The notes under the pieces are model-generated. The model was not told the origin of the DNA and ran no database searches. It worked only from the letters and a program-made list of their open reading frames with translations. Below, piece by piece: positions 8,618 to 18,923 of a stretch of DNA of 39,131 bases (positions are counted from its first letter, which is position 1; each line of letters opens with the position of its first letter). Where the stretch lies: positions 1 to 39,131 of the forward strand of contig JACWAM010000068.1 in the NCBI GenBank assembly GCA_014874265.1, read 5' to 3'. Source of the stretch: Thermoleophilia bacterium (lineage in GTDB: Bacteria > Actinomycetota > Thermoleophilia > BMS3ABIN01). Both the position numbers and the translations under genes were made by a program.

Positions 8618-9876
8618 GTCCTTCTTACTTGTTGATAGATATTGATAATTTTATCATAATGTCGAGCCGGAGAATATTTGCTTTCCGTCAGCTGGCGGGC
8701 CTTGACGCCCATGTCACCGAGCACCCTGGAGTCCCAAAGCAACTCGACGGCCCGGCGCAGATCCTGAACATCTCCCGGCTCGAACAGCGCTCCGGTTTCG
8801 CCCTCCTTGACCAGCTCCGGGATGCCGCCGATGCGGGAGCCAAGCACCGGCGTGCCGCAGGCAAACGCCTCAAGGACGGTCATTGGCGCGTTTTCGTAAC
8901 ATTCAGAGGGCATCACGACAAAACGGGCCTCCTGGATCATGCCGCGAACCTCCTCTTCCGGCCGGAAGCCAAGGAAATCAACGTTGCAGGCGCCCAGCTC
9001 ATGGGCCAGGGTCCGGTACTTTCTCTCCAGCATGCCGGAGCCGGCAATTTTCACGGGAATATCGGGCAGCTTCGCCATGGCCCTGATCAGGGTGTCGACC
9101 CCTTTCTCCACCGACAGCCGGCCGGCAAATAAAACATGGTCGCCTTTTTCCGCCGCGGGGCGCCACCTTTCCGTATCGATGAAATTTGGAATGACCTCGA
9201 TCCGCTCCGGGGGAAAGTCGCGGTCAAGCAGTTTATTGGCCAGGAACTGGCTGGGAGAGATAAATCTGTCAATCCTGCCGGTGTAGGCTGAGGTAATGTC
9301 GTGATAGAACATTTCCGTCGCGCACAGGAGGCTGCTCGCCCGCGATCCCTTGACGCATTTACCGGTGATGCAGCGGCCGTAGCGGCGAGGCCGGCACCGG
9401 TCGCAGGGCTGGCCGTTGAAGAACCGGAGGGCGGGACACATCAGCTTGGAATCATGCAGCGTCATCACGATGCCGACGCCGCGCTTTTTAAGCGGCGGCA
9501 GGATCGACGGCGAAAGATGATGATAGATGTTATGGCAGTGGGCGACATCCGGATGGGTGAGGTCGGCCAGCACCGACATGTTGCGTCCGGCTTCGCGGGA
9601 ATGAATGATGCGGGCGGCCGTGGCAATCCTCCCTTTCAAACCCAGCCGGTAGGGATCGGCCAGCTCGACCGGTGACACAAACAGGGACGAATAATCGCTT
9701 GGCTCATTGCCTGGATCCTGCATGGCGAATGGAACAATCTCATGACCATGGTCATCAAGCAGCCGGGACAGCTCGAACACATACCGCTCGCTGCCGCCGC
9801 GGACGCGCCAGAATTTATTTATTTGCAGGACTTTCAAAGCATTATCTCTTGGTGAATAACGTTTCTGGCGAGTCAC
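8614..9876 (-). CDS. glycosyltransferase family 4 protein with Cys-rich insert
   Basis: QINKFWRVRGGSERYVFELSRLL; LHDSKLMCPALRFFNGQPCDRCRP; LFAGRLSVEKGVDTLIRAMAKL; MPSECYENAPMTVLEAFACGTPVLGSRIGGIPE. Confidence 0.9.
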   Translation of the reverse strand: MTRQKRYSPRDNALKVLQINKFWRVRGGSERYVFELSRLLDDHGHEIVPFAMQDPGNEPSDYSSLFVSPVELADPYRLGLKGRIATAARIIHSREAGRNMSVLADLTHPDVAHCHNIYHHLSPSILPPLKKRGVGIVMTLHDSKLMCPALRFFNGQPCDRCRPRRYGRCITGKCVKGSRASSLLCATEMFYHDITSAYTGRIDRFISPSQFLANKLLDRDFPPERIEVIPNFIDTERWRPAAEKGDHVLFAGRLSVEKGVDTLIRAMAKLPDIPVKIAGSGMLERKYRTLAHELGACNVDFLGFRPEEEVRGMIQEARFVVMPSECYENAPMTVLEAFACGTPVLGSRIGGIPELVKEGETGALFEPGDVQDLRRAVELLWDSRVLGDMGVKARQLTESKYSPARHYDKIINIYQQVRRT

Positions 9877-9900
9877 ATGACTTGCGGAGATGACCCGACA

Positions 9901-10953
9901 TTACCCAGCGACTATCTCGGTGACAAATTCATAAATACGCACCGCCATCGCGGCTTCACTGGTCCGTTCGGCTGTCTCGCGGGCCGCCTTTCCCAGACTG
10001 ACCGCCCGGCCGGGATCGTCCCAAAGCGCTTCGACCTGGCGGGCCATTTCACCGGCATCTCCCGGCTCCACCATCAGCGCATCCTTGCCCTCGCTCACAT
10101 AGTTTACGGTGCCGGGCACCCGGCTCACGATCACCGCCTTGCCCATGGCCATGGACTGGAGCAGCGACATCTGCCCGTAAGCAAATTTTTGATAATTCAG
10201 AGGCAGGACCACAAAACGGGCCCGCGCGACGGTCCTTTTGAACTCTTGGATCGGCTTCCAGCCAATGAGTTCCACGCCCGCCGGCAGATTGCCCTGAATC
10301 TGCTTAACACCCAGAATCTTCAGCCGTATCTTTCCTGCAGGCAGCAGCCGCCAGGTTTCCATCAGCGTCCGGTAGTCGCGCTGAAAATGGCCTGTCGCCA
10401 CAACATAATCTTCCGCTTCCTCCCCCGCCGGCTGAAAAAACTCGCTATCGACTCCGAAAGGAACAAAACGGGCCGGCACCCACGGAAGATGCCGCTCGTA
10501 ATAATCCCTCTGCACTGACGCATGATAGATGATTCCGTCCAGGGACCGGGCAGAATACCTGATCGGCGCCAGCTCTGCGTGCTTATCCCGGCCTCCATTA
10601 AAACAGCCGACGTCGATGATAATATGCGGCGGCAGCTTCCGGCCCAGGATGCTCCTTAGCATCGCCAGCGCAACGCCGCTCGGGGCCCCGTGAGAGATGA
10701 TCAGATCGTAGCTCGACGCCCGGAAAAAAGCCCGTAGCGACTGCAGTATGTAAAATTTGACATACTTTTTTTCAACAGTATGCAGCCCGGGAAAGTATGA
10801 GTAATCGAGAACATCAACGTGAACATCCGGGTCGGGCCAATAGCGAAAGAACCAGTACGGCTGACCCCGTACCTGTTTGTCCGGCGGCTGGATATCCAAT
10901 CTGTCATGCTCCAGATCGTTCAGCTTCCAGTTGACAAGCATCAATATTTTCAT
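9901..10953 (-). CDS. GT4-like glycosyltransferase
   Basis: VPFGVDSEFFQPAGEEAEDYVVATGHFQRDYRTL; FVVLPLNYQKFAYGQMSLLQSMAMGKAVIVSRVPGTVNYV. Confidence 0.8.
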   Translation of the reverse strand: MKILMLVNWKLNDLEHDRLDIQPPDKQVRGQPYWFFRYWPDPDVHVDVLDYSYFPGLHTVEKKYVKFYILQSLRAFFRASSYDLIISHGAPSGVALAMLRSILGRKLPPHIIIDVGCFNGGRDKHAELAPIRYSARSLDGIIYHASVQRDYYERHLPWVPARFVPFGVDSEFFQPAGEEAEDYVVATGHFQRDYRTLMETWRLLPAGKIRLKILGVKQIQGNLPAGVELIGWKPIQEFKRTVARARFVVLPLNYQKFAYGQMSLLQSMAMGKAVIVSRVPGTVNYVSEGKDALMVEPGDAGEMARQVEALWDDPGRAVSLGKAARETAERTSEAAMAVRIYEFVTEIVAG

Positions 10954-11028
10954 GTTTTAAAACAAGGCCGTAATTTAATTCCTTCACCCTGAAATTATTT
11001 TATCATCTTGTTGGTCGAGATAAGCGGC

Positions 11029-12177
11029 TCACGGATCTGCCCTATAGACGGTAATGGTTTGCCTGGCGATTCCTTCCCAGGAAAAGCGCGACTCTGCCCG
11101 GGCCATGCCCTCGGTTAGTCGCCGGCGCGAGTCCTCATCCCGGGCCAGCCGCCGCATGGCCACGGCGAGGGCACCGGTATCGCCGGCGGGCGCCAGCAAG
11201 CCGGTCTTCCCGTCTTCAATCACTTCGGACATCCCCCCCACATCCGTCGCCACCACCGGTTTGGCGAACCCCAGCGCCATGTGGGCCACGCCGCTGGTGG
11301 AAGACTCGCGGTAAGGCAGCAGCATAGCATCAGCGGCCTTGACATAAAGCTGAACCTCATCAAAAGGAATATGGCCGATATGCTGGCTGATCCTGCCGGA
11401 CAGCCCCCGCTCCTCAATTAGCCGCCGATAGGGATCCATGCTCCACTCACCGGGATTTCCGGCGACTAGCAGCCCGACTGGCTTGGCGCCATCATCATCG
11501 GGAATCATGTCAAGCGCCTTCAGGGCGACATCCAGTCCCTTGTGGGGCGCGATATGGCCGAAAAAAAGAAACCAGAAACGGTCCGGGTCAAGCCCCAGCC
11601 GCTGCCGCGCCTGCTCTTGGGTAATATCCGGCCGGGTATTGAAAAACCCGTAGTTGCCGTGCGGGATCACCGCCACCTTCTCCGGCGGCAGCCCCATCTC
11701 TCTGACAAGAAATGCCTGTCCGGCTTCCGAGTGGACGATGACGCGGTCCAGGCCGCGATAGTAAATCCGGTAAAGGGCGCGGTGGTAAAACCGGCGATTG
11801 TGGGGCAGCCAGTCATGGGCGGTGTAGACAATCCTGGCGCCGGCCCGTTGCTGCAGCTTAAGCAGCGGCAGCTCGGCCAGCGGATACTTAAGCACGCCCT
11901 GGTAATGGACAACGCGGGGGCGCTCGCGCTTAAACAGCTGCCAGAACCGGATCAGGTCCAGAGGATAACGGCGGGTGCGGCCAAAGATCCGGATGACGGG
12001 AAATTCCGTTTTCAAGGAGCTCAGGTCGCAGTTCTTGTTTGTAACCAGATTGACATCGTACCCGGCCTGGTAAAGCGCAGACGCCAGGCAATAACTGTAA
12101 TGTGTCAGACCGGTGTTGCCGGTAAAGACGACAATCCAGATTTTTGGGTTTCGGGAATTGTCCTGCGTTCCACTCAT
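11029..12177 (-). CDS. glycosyltransferase family 4 protein (start revised from 12291 to ATG at 12177)
   Basis: MSGTQDNSRNPKIWIVVFTGNTGLTHYSYC; LFFGHIAPHKGLDVALKAL; LLPYRESSTSGVAHMALGFAKPVVATDVGGMSEVI; ATG overlaps the upstream gene's TGA (ATGA). Confidence 0.85.
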   Translation of the reverse strand: MSGTQDNSRNPKIWIVVFTGNTGLTHYSYCLASALYQAGYDVNLVTNKNCDLSSLKTEFPVIRIFGRTRRYPLDLIRFWQLFKRERPRVVHYQGVLKYPLAELPLLKLQQRAGARIVYTAHDWLPHNRRFYHRALYRIYYRGLDRVIVHSEAGQAFLVREMGLPPEKVAVIPHGNYGFFNTRPDITQEQARQRLGLDPDRFWFLFFGHIAPHKGLDVALKALDMIPDDDGAKPVGLLVAGNPGEWSMDPYRRLIEERGLSGRISQHIGHIPFDEVQLYVKAADAMLLPYRESSTSGVAHMALGFAKPVVATDVGGMSEVIEDGKTGLLAPAGDTGALAVAMRRLARDEDSRRRLTEGMARAESRFSWEGIARQTITVYRADP

Positions 12178-13457
12178 GCCTGCGACCCCTGCTTTAGCCG
12201 GATAAGGACCCCTTCCAGCTCTGCGGCCAGAATCGGCCAGTCGTAGCGGTCTTCGACCAGCCGGCGGGCATTGCGGCGCAGGGCCGTGCAAAGCTCCCTG
12301 TCTGCAAGCAACCGGCCCACCGCGGCCGCAAAGCTGGCGGGGCGGTCGGCGATCAGCAGATGGATTCCGTTCTCAACTTCGAGCCCTTCCGCCCCCTTGC
12401 TGGTGGAAACAACAGGCATGCCGGCTGCGAAGGCCTCCAGGATCTTCAGCCGCGACCCGCCTCCCTGCCTGAGCGGCACGACCATCACCGAGTTCTGCTG
12501 GTAATAAGGCAAAACATCGGTAACGGCGCCGGTGACGCGAATGCTTTCACCATTATCCAGCGCCCGCACCGGCCCGGCCGGCTCGGCGCCAGCGATCGTA
12601 ATCGCCGCTTTCGGAAAACCGGACCTGATCCTGGGGAAAATTTCATTGATAAACCAGAGAACGGCTTCCGCGTTGGGCTCGTAGCTCATCAAGCCCAGGA
12701 AAAGGAGCCGCGCCTCCGCCGGCCCGGGCGCCGAGAAGAGATCGCGGAAACGGCCACAATCCACGCCATTGCCGACAAGCGCGATCGGCACGTCAGGCGC
12801 CATCCTGGCCAGCGCCCGCCGGTCGGCTTCACTGACGGCGATAACACCGGCAAACGAGCGCAATAGCTTCCGTTCATAAGTGGCGATCCAGGCAGCTTCC
12901 GCCTGTTTCAGCAAGCGGCGCGGCAACGGCGCTGCCGCCGCCAGCTGGGACTCCAGCTGTCCTTCAATATTGTGTTCGGTAATCACCTTCCGGGGATTTA
13001 ACCCAAGGACAAAGCGTGCCATAAACAGGTGTTCAGCGATTGCCATATCAAACGGACGGCTTGCCGCCAGCCGCGAAAGCTCGGTAAAAATAGACTCCTC
13101 CCAGGAAAGAATATAAGGCAGCGGCACGCCGGCAGCCAGCCGGCCGGCATAAGTTAAGAGCTTGTTCTTCAGGCTTAACGCTGGTTTGCCGATCAGCGTG
13201 ACGGACATGCCCGCGGCCTCGATCGCCGCCAGCGCCGCCAGATCAGGGGTGGATCGGCTGAGACAAGCCAGGTGCACCTGATGCCGGCGCGCCAGCTCCC
13301 GGCCCAGGTTAAAAACGCGCACTTTCAGCCCTGAATCCAAAGGATAGGGCAAATCCGGGCAGCAGAACAGCAGATTCAGAGAAGTCTCCGCTGACTTCGG
13401 CGCCGCAGCACCCGTTTCCGGCCCTTCGTGTACCCGGCTCTCGCTCACGCCAGCCAC
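12174..13457 (-). CDS. glycosyltransferase family 4 protein
   Basis: LLFCCPDLPYPLDSGLKVRVFNLGRELARRHQVHL; LFLGLMSYEPNAEAVLWFINEIFP; VPLRQGGGSRLKILEAFAAGMPVVSTSKGAEGL. Confidence 0.9.
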   Translation of the reverse strand: MAGVSESRVHEGPETGAAAPKSAETSLNLLFCCPDLPYPLDSGLKVRVFNLGRELARRHQVHLACLSRSTPDLAALAAIEAAGMSVTLIGKPALSLKNKLLTYAGRLAAGVPLPYILSWEESIFTELSRLAASRPFDMAIAEHLFMARFVLGLNPRKVITEHNIEGQLESQLAAAAPLPRRLLKQAEAAWIATYERKLLRSFAGVIAVSEADRRALARMAPDVPIALVGNGVDCGRFRDLFSAPGPAEARLLFLGLMSYEPNAEAVLWFINEIFPRIRSGFPKAAITIAGAEPAGPVRALDNGESIRVTGAVTDVLPYYQQNSVMVVPLRQGGGSRLKILEAFAAGMPVVSTSKGAEGLEVENGIHLLIADRPASFAAAVGRLLADRELCTALRRNARRLVEDRYDWPILAAELEGVLIRLKQGSQA

Positions 13458-14461
13458 TTGTGCGGGTTGGGACCGAACCGGCCGCGGGCAAAATCAAGCC
13501 AGCCGGCGAACAGGGACAGCAGGTAGGGCCCGGCGCCCGTTCGTCGCGCCCTTAAGGTGCGGCATCCCTGATATACCGCCAGGTGCCAGGACAGTTTCAG
13601 CATCGGGATTGACAGACGGCCACACCCTAGATGCTTTCGATAGGCTTCCAGCAAATTGCGGATCTGGTAGTAATAATAAAGCGGCCGGTAAGCCCCGCCC
13701 ATGGTGCGGGAGATGCGATGATAGATAACCGCGGCCGGCTCGTAGAAGCAGATGAAGCCGGCGCGCCGCGCCCGCAGGCAAAAATCAACCTCCTCCGCAT
13801 ACATGAAGAACCGCTCGTCAAGGAGGCCCAGATCGAGAAAGAGGCCGGCGCGGACAAAGAAAAGGCAGCCGGTGATGTAATCAACCGGACCGGCTGTATT
13901 GAACGCCGGAGCGTCGGTGAGATCCTGACCCCGGTGACCGGTAAACCCGCGGCGGCGGTCAATCGTCCCCCCGGCGAACCAGATCAGTCCAGGGGGATCG
14001 GCGTAGAAAATCTTCCCACCTAAAATACCCGCTTGCGGCGTCGCCGCCGCCCGGTCGATCAGCGGCTCGATTAATCCCGGCTCGACCAGCGTATCGTTGT
14101 TAAGGAGGCAGACGTAATCCGAGCCATGATCAAGCGCGGCGCGAATGCCCGCGTTGCAACCGCCGGCAAACCCCAGGTTCAACTCATTTCGTAAATGTGT
14201 CACCTCGGGGAATTCTTGCCAAAGACGCTCTCCGGAGCCATCGGTAGAGCCATTGTCGACGAGCACGACCCGCAGATTCGGATAGGTGGCCGCCTGCAGG
14301 CTCTTCAGGCAGGCGGCGGTGTCGCCGTATGAATTGTATAGGACGATGACAACCCAGACTGCGGGGCCGTCACCCCCGGCCTCCTTATTCATCGGTTCTC
14401 CTGCCCGGCAACAACTGGCACTCCGGCCCCGTTTCACAACATAAAATTTGCCTAAACTCAA
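13445..14461 (-). CDS. glycosyltransferase family 2 protein (true start may be downstream at MNKEAGG, about 14392)
   Basis: VWVVIVLYNSYGDTAACLKSLQAATYPNLRVVLVDNGSTDGS; NELNLGFAGGCNAGIRAA; LLNNDTLVEPG. Confidence 0.9.
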   Translation of the reverse strand: MSLGKFYVVKRGRSASCCRAGEPMNKEAGGDGPAVWVVIVLYNSYGDTAACLKSLQAATYPNLRVVLVDNGSTDGSGERLWQEFPEVTHLRNELNLGFAGGCNAGIRAALDHGSDYVCLLNNDTLVEPGLIEPLIDRAAATPQAGILGGKIFYADPPGLIWFAGGTIDRRRGFTGHRGQDLTDAPAFNTAGPVDYITGCLFFVRAGLFLDLGLLDERFFMYAEEVDFCLRARRAGFICFYEPAAVIYHRISRTMGGAYRPLYYYYQIRNLLEAYRKHLGCGRLSIPMLKLSWHLAVYQGCRTLRARRTGAGPYLLSLFAGWLDFARGRFGPNPHKWLA

Positions 14462-14512
14462 TCTTCATCGAACAAGCATCTTAACCCAGAATGATCCGGG
14501 ACCCTGCCGTTG

Positions 14513-15973
14513 CTAGCCTTTTTTCAATCTGCGGAAATAGCTGATGTCATCTTTTGACACAATGCGGAATATTAGCAATATTGCCGGATAGCCGGCAACG
14601 CCGGCAGCGGTAATAAGATAAATGGGCAGGCTTTCCATCAACATCATTACGGCCAGAACGGCCCCAGCCGCCAGCGCCGGAAAGACAAACACTTCGAACA
14701 GCCGCACGCGCCGCAAATAATATACGGCAAATCCATAAAAGAATAAAAAGCTGAAAATCTCCGAGAGCAGCGTTGTTACCGCAGCGCCCATGGCGCCGTA
14801 ACGGGGGATTAATAACAGGTTAAAACCCACGTTCACCGCCAGAGACAGGAGCGACCATTTCGCCACCTTGCCCTGGACATTCATAGCCACGAACATGTTG
14901 CCAAACAACGAGCAGCCAACCATCAGCGGCACCGCGAATCCCAGAACTTTCAGCACGTTTACCGCCGGATGATAAACAGGCGGGAGAACCAGCGCCACCG
15001 CGGGACCCGAGAACGCCATCATGAAGATAGCCACTCCCAGACCGGTAATCCAAACATATTTCATCGCCTTCTCAAAAAGGATGAAAAGGCTGTCTCTTGA
15101 TTTTTGATACACCATCGACATCAGCGGCAAAAGCGACTGCACAGCCAGCCAGCCGAACATAGTGATTACTTCGAATAATTTATAAGCCGCGGCATACCAG
15201 CCTACCTCGGCCGATACCCGCATTGCCCCCAGCAGCACGACATCGATCTTGTAATATGCCAGGCTGATGAATTGCCAGTAAAGCATGGGAAACGATTCTT
15301 TGACCAGATTACGGAAGATGCCGCGGTCAAACTTCCAAGAGCTGGGGATGCGCGGCAGCCGACTGTACCACAGACTGGAATAACCAAGCCGGACAACGCT
15401 TGCCCCCAGGTAAACTTCCGTCATCTGAACGACGCCGCCCCCCCGATAGACAATGGCAATGCCGGCAATGGTGAGCGCAACGGAAAAAACCACGTCCGCC
15501 AGGGCGCTTAGGTCCATGCGCTCAAAAGCCTGAAACGCCGACTCGTAAACAGTTGACATCGAAGTAGGAATTATCGACAGCGTCGCGATAAAAAGGGGAA
15601 TGGCTAACTCGCGTGAGAAGCCGCCTAGGAGGATAATTGCTCCCACCGCTGCCGTCACCAGCAAGGTAGTGACAAGCTTCAGCAGGAGCGCCGCAATGAG
15701 AAAAGAATTAGCGCGCTCGCGCCGGCGGCTGACATCACGGATGAGTATATTTGCCGTGCCGAAATCGGCGGCCATACCCGCCAGCATGATAATCACCAAA
15801 ATCAGCGAGTAGCGGCCAAAGCCGGCAGCCAGCAGCCGGCGGGCGAGCACCAGATTCAGCGCCAGGCCCAAAACTCTGCTGACCACTTGATAGGCAAACA
15901 AAAAGGAGATATTGCGGCCGATCCGGCGGATCGGATCGGTTGACGCGCTCAGACCCCCGGTGGACGCGCTCAA
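14513..15973 (-). CDS. Wzx-type polysaccharide flippase (MOP superfamily)
   Basis: polytopic; RNISFLFAYQVVSRVLGLALNLVLARRLLAAGFGRYSLILVIIMLAGMAADFGTANILIRDVSR. Confidence 0.88.
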   Translation of the reverse strand: MSASTGGLSASTDPIRRIGRNISFLFAYQVVSRVLGLALNLVLARRLLAAGFGRYSLILVIIMLAGMAADFGTANILIRDVSRRRERANSFLIAALLLKLVTTLLVTAAVGAIILLGGFSRELAIPLFIATLSIIPTSMSTVYESAFQAFERMDLSALADVVFSVALTIAGIAIVYRGGGVVQMTEVYLGASVVRLGYSSLWYSRLPRIPSSWKFDRGIFRNLVKESFPMLYWQFISLAYYKIDVVLLGAMRVSAEVGWYAAAYKLFEVITMFGWLAVQSLLPLMSMVYQKSRDSLFILFEKAMKYVWITGLGVAIFMMAFSGPAVALVLPPVYHPAVNVLKVLGFAVPLMVGCSLFGNMFVAMNVQGKVAKWSLLSLAVNVGFNLLLIPRYGAMGAAVTTLLSEIFSFLFFYGFAVYYLRRVRLFEVFVFPALAAGAVLAVMMLMESLPIYLITAAGVAGYPAILLIFRIVSKDDISYFRRLKKG

Positions 15974-17532
15974 TCGTCACGCCTTTCATCGCCCTGCCCG
16001 CCCGTCAGCAACTGCTTGTTGCGGATAATGATGGCTTCGATCATCCCCAGCATCAATGCAATTACCGGCACAGTCTGATACTCATAAAACTTGGGGTTAA
16101 CATAATCAGCAACGGCGAGGGTAACCAGCGCCAGCATCATTCCCATCAGGGCAGCCTGTAAAAAGGGGTCCCGAATCTTACTCCAGTTAAACGAGCCGCG
16201 CAGCAGTACGGCCGCCAGCGCCGCGACGAAGGCGGCGAGACCGATCAGTCCGAAATATATCCAGATCCAGGTATAGGCGTCATGATCATACCATCGCAGA
16301 TCATTCGGCATACCAACAACGGGGGGGCGGTACAGCTCATCCAGGGAAATGCCAAAAGCTGGCGAGCTGCGAATGGCGGCCCAGGCAAAATTATCCTCGA
16401 TGTCGCGCTCGGATAAACTCTGGGATGATTCGGTTTGAGAAGAAAAAGTTGACCCGTACCGGGTAATAATGGCGCCGACATACTTCTGCAGGGTCCCCGT
16501 CGCGGTGGCAAACAGCAGCACGGCAACGGTAACAACAACAAATAATGAGATCAGTTTCAGCCTGACATTTTTACGGTTCAGCAACATTACCAGGAAGGCC
16601 AGCACCACGATCGGAACAAAGTAGCTGCGGTTAAATTCAAGCAGCACGCCCGCAAGTGTCACCAGCGTCAGCGGCGCATAGAAAGCCAGCCGTTTCCGGT
16701 TCCACGGCCGGAGCAGCAGATTCATCAGGCCGACCCAGAAACAGGCAAGGTCCAGCGCGCCTCCGGGGGGCCGCACTCTTTGCACCAGGAGCGCCACCGT
16801 CGGCGAATCCGATTGCAGCGATTGTGGCGCGACGAGCGGACCAAAAATGGAATTCTGGGGAAACAAAGCCGTAAAAATAACTGCCGTCGATACAATTGCC
16901 CCCAGGGCCAGAAAGGCGCGCACCATCCACCGCTGCCGCTTAACCGAATTGAAGAATATCAGCGCCGGGATAAACAACAGGTAGAGGGATAACGACCTGT
17001 CGAAAAAGAACGCAGTGAATATCGAGTGGGATGTAAACCGTTCCTGGATGGGGAAAACAAGCGATTTCGCGACCACGATGGAGGCAAACGCGATCAGGGC
17101 GATGGCAACCGGAGAGGCGGTAATTGTTTGGGTAACGGTTGGTTCTCGCCGGCTCAGCAGCGCCCGTCCCACGAGCAAGATTAAAACCATTTCATACGCC
17201 AGATAAACCGTATTGTCACTTGACCATTTTCCGAAATATTCAGGCACGAAAAGCGTGGATGTGAGGATCAGAAAAAATACCATCCCCCAATCCGGCCGCC
17301 TGGCAACCAGGATAAACAAAGCTATGGCCAGCAGCAGTTCCATCGGGATCTTGAAGCTCAGGCTCGGTGAGATCAACCCGATGAGGGCCGTGGTTACCAG
17401 CACAAAAATGGACACCGCCAACAACATGCCCCGGGACAGACGCTTGCCAAAGGCGGCCTCCGATCCCGCGGAGCCGCTCCAACCGATCGATGAAAAATCA
17501 AATGAATCTCTAATCTGGGAAGCCAATCTCAC
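15970..17532 (-). CDS. O-antigen ligase/polymerase-like membrane protein
   Basis: polytopic; LEFNRSYFVPIVVLAFLVMLL; SPAFGISLDELYRPP; YDHDAYTWIWIYFGLIGLAAF; 4-bp overlap with the flippase gene. Confidence 0.75.
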   Translation of the reverse strand: MRLASQIRDSFDFSSIGWSGSAGSEAAFGKRLSRGMLLAVSIFVLVTTALIGLISPSLSFKIPMELLLAIALFILVARRPDWGMVFFLILTSTLFVPEYFGKWSSDNTVYLAYEMVLILLVGRALLSRREPTVTQTITASPVAIALIAFASIVVAKSLVFPIQERFTSHSIFTAFFFDRSLSLYLLFIPALIFFNSVKRQRWMVRAFLALGAIVSTAVIFTALFPQNSIFGPLVAPQSLQSDSPTVALLVQRVRPPGGALDLACFWVGLMNLLLRPWNRKRLAFYAPLTLVTLAGVLLEFNRSYFVPIVVLAFLVMLLNRKNVRLKLISLFVVVTVAVLLFATATGTLQKYVGAIITRYGSTFSSQTESSQSLSERDIEDNFAWAAIRSSPAFGISLDELYRPPVVGMPNDLRWYDHDAYTWIWIYFGLIGLAAFVAALAAVLLRGSFNWSKIRDPFLQAALMGMMLALVTLAVADYVNPKFYEYQTVPVIALMLGMIEAIIIRNKQLLTGGQGDERRDD

Positions 17533-17542
17533 GATGCCAGCC

Positions 17543-18841
17543 TCATGGGTGCTTTAGCTGCGTAGCAGCAACAGAGTCCCGGTTGCCTAAACGCCGGGCT
17601 CGAAGGGCAGCATAGACACGCGCCAACGGCAAAGAAGCAACCACAAACACCAGCGGCAGCAGCGGCACCGAGTAGCGTCCGTCCGCCAGCGTCGCCATGT
17701 GAATCGCCGTGTACGCGATCAGAGTTATGGTTACCATCGAGACAAGGTCGCGGCCGGGGCCGCCGCGGCGCCACATAATCACCACTCCGGCAGCTCCGGC
17801 CAGCAGCGAAAAAGCGTTTGTCAGCGCAAACAGGATGGAACCCTTCGAAGGCGACTTGTCAAAACCGAGGTTAAGCCACATCTGCAGGAAATGCCTGCCG
17901 CTGCCGGCAATAAACGATCCCGGCTTTTTAAAGATTTCTTTGATGCCGAATTTGATCGCCGCGTCATTTCGTTGAGCCGAGGTGCCACTTTTATCGACGT
18001 GTTGATAAATGTTTCTCTGCTCATTTACTGACATGCCGGAAATCAGGGAATTGCCGGCACCGCTTCCCAGGGGAACAAAGGTGTGCTCAATCAACGAATT
18101 GCGAACCACCCACGGAGAATAGACAAACAGCGCCACCAGGCATGGAACCACGGCCCAGCGCAGCGGCAACTTTCGTTTGCGGCCGATAAGCAGGAGCAGC
18201 GGCAGAAATATAACCGCGACAAAAATCCCCTTGAATTTCGTCAACGCCAGCAGCCCCATTGCCAAGCCAAGAAACAAAGCCAGCCTGCCCGTCCATTCCT
18301 GAACAAGCCTTAGACCAAGATATAATATTAATATTAAAATAAATGTAAAAATGGTTTCTGTCAGTAGCTCACTGCTTAATTGCACCAGCGGCAGATAAAT
18401 CGCCACGAGCGCCGCCGCCACGATGCCCGCGACCACATCCGCCACACGGCGGGTAATGTGAAAAACCAGCAGCACCGACACCACCGACAGCAGCAGTTGC
18501 GTCAGCCGGACTACCAGCCAGCTGTTGCCGCTGACAAACAGGATGGCGGCGGCTAAAGCCGGATAGAGAGGACCATGCGTAGTTATCGGCCGGATGCCTT
18601 TGTTTACGACGTAAACCGAAAGCCCCTGATTATGAAGCAGCCGGGTCGCCATCTCGGCATAAGGGTCACCGCCCGCATTTGAAGAAGAGTTGAAGTCAGT
18701 AAATCCAAACAGCATCCCCAGCCGCAATAAAAAAGCGACGGCGAGAATTCCAATCAACAAGTAGCGGCTCTTCCCACCGGTGCCTGCCAGCAAATTGTTG
18801 ACGAGCTTCAATCTAAGTTCCAACTTTGAAAATACGGACAT
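17543..18841 (-). CDS. PMT/ArnT-like (GT39-type) membrane glycosyltransferase
   Basis: LRLGMLFGFTDFNSSSNAGGDPYAEMATRLLHNQGLSVYV; THGPLYPALAAAILFV; many TM helices. Confidence 0.75.
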   Translation of the reverse strand: MSVFSKLELRLKLVNNLLAGTGGKSRYLLIGILAVAFLLRLGMLFGFTDFNSSSNAGGDPYAEMATRLLHNQGLSVYVVNKGIRPITTHGPLYPALAAAILFVSGNSWLVVRLTQLLLSVVSVLLVFHITRRVADVVAGIVAAALVAIYLPLVQLSSELLTETIFTFILILILYLGLRLVQEWTGRLALFLGLAMGLLALTKFKGIFVAVIFLPLLLLIGRKRKLPLRWAVVPCLVALFVYSPWVVRNSLIEHTFVPLGSGAGNSLISGMSVNEQRNIYQHVDKSGTSAQRNDAAIKFGIKEIFKKPGSFIAGSGRHFLQMWLNLGFDKSPSKGSILFALTNAFSLLAGAAGVVIMWRRGGPGRDLVSMVTITLIAYTAIHMATLADGRYSVPLLPLVFVVASLPLARVYAALRARRLGNRDSVAATQLKHP

Positions 18842-18848
18842 ATTCCGG

Positions 18849-18881
18849 TATTCTTTTTCGCTTGTTGCTCTCGAAATGACA
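18849..18881. repeat. possible degenerate half of a TTGTCATTTCGAG...-type palindromic repeat
   Basis: TATTCTTTTTCGCTTGTTGCTCTCGAAATGACA; reverse complement begins TGTCATTTCGAGAGCAACAAGCGAA. Confidence 0.35.
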
Positions 18882-18923
18882 ACCTGAAGCGAGCCAGAGC
18901 CAAATCAACGAGCAGTTAATATT

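Noticed and set aside
11542-12246. 234-aa + strand ORF
   Set aside because: Antisense to GT4 genes that carry strong family motifs.
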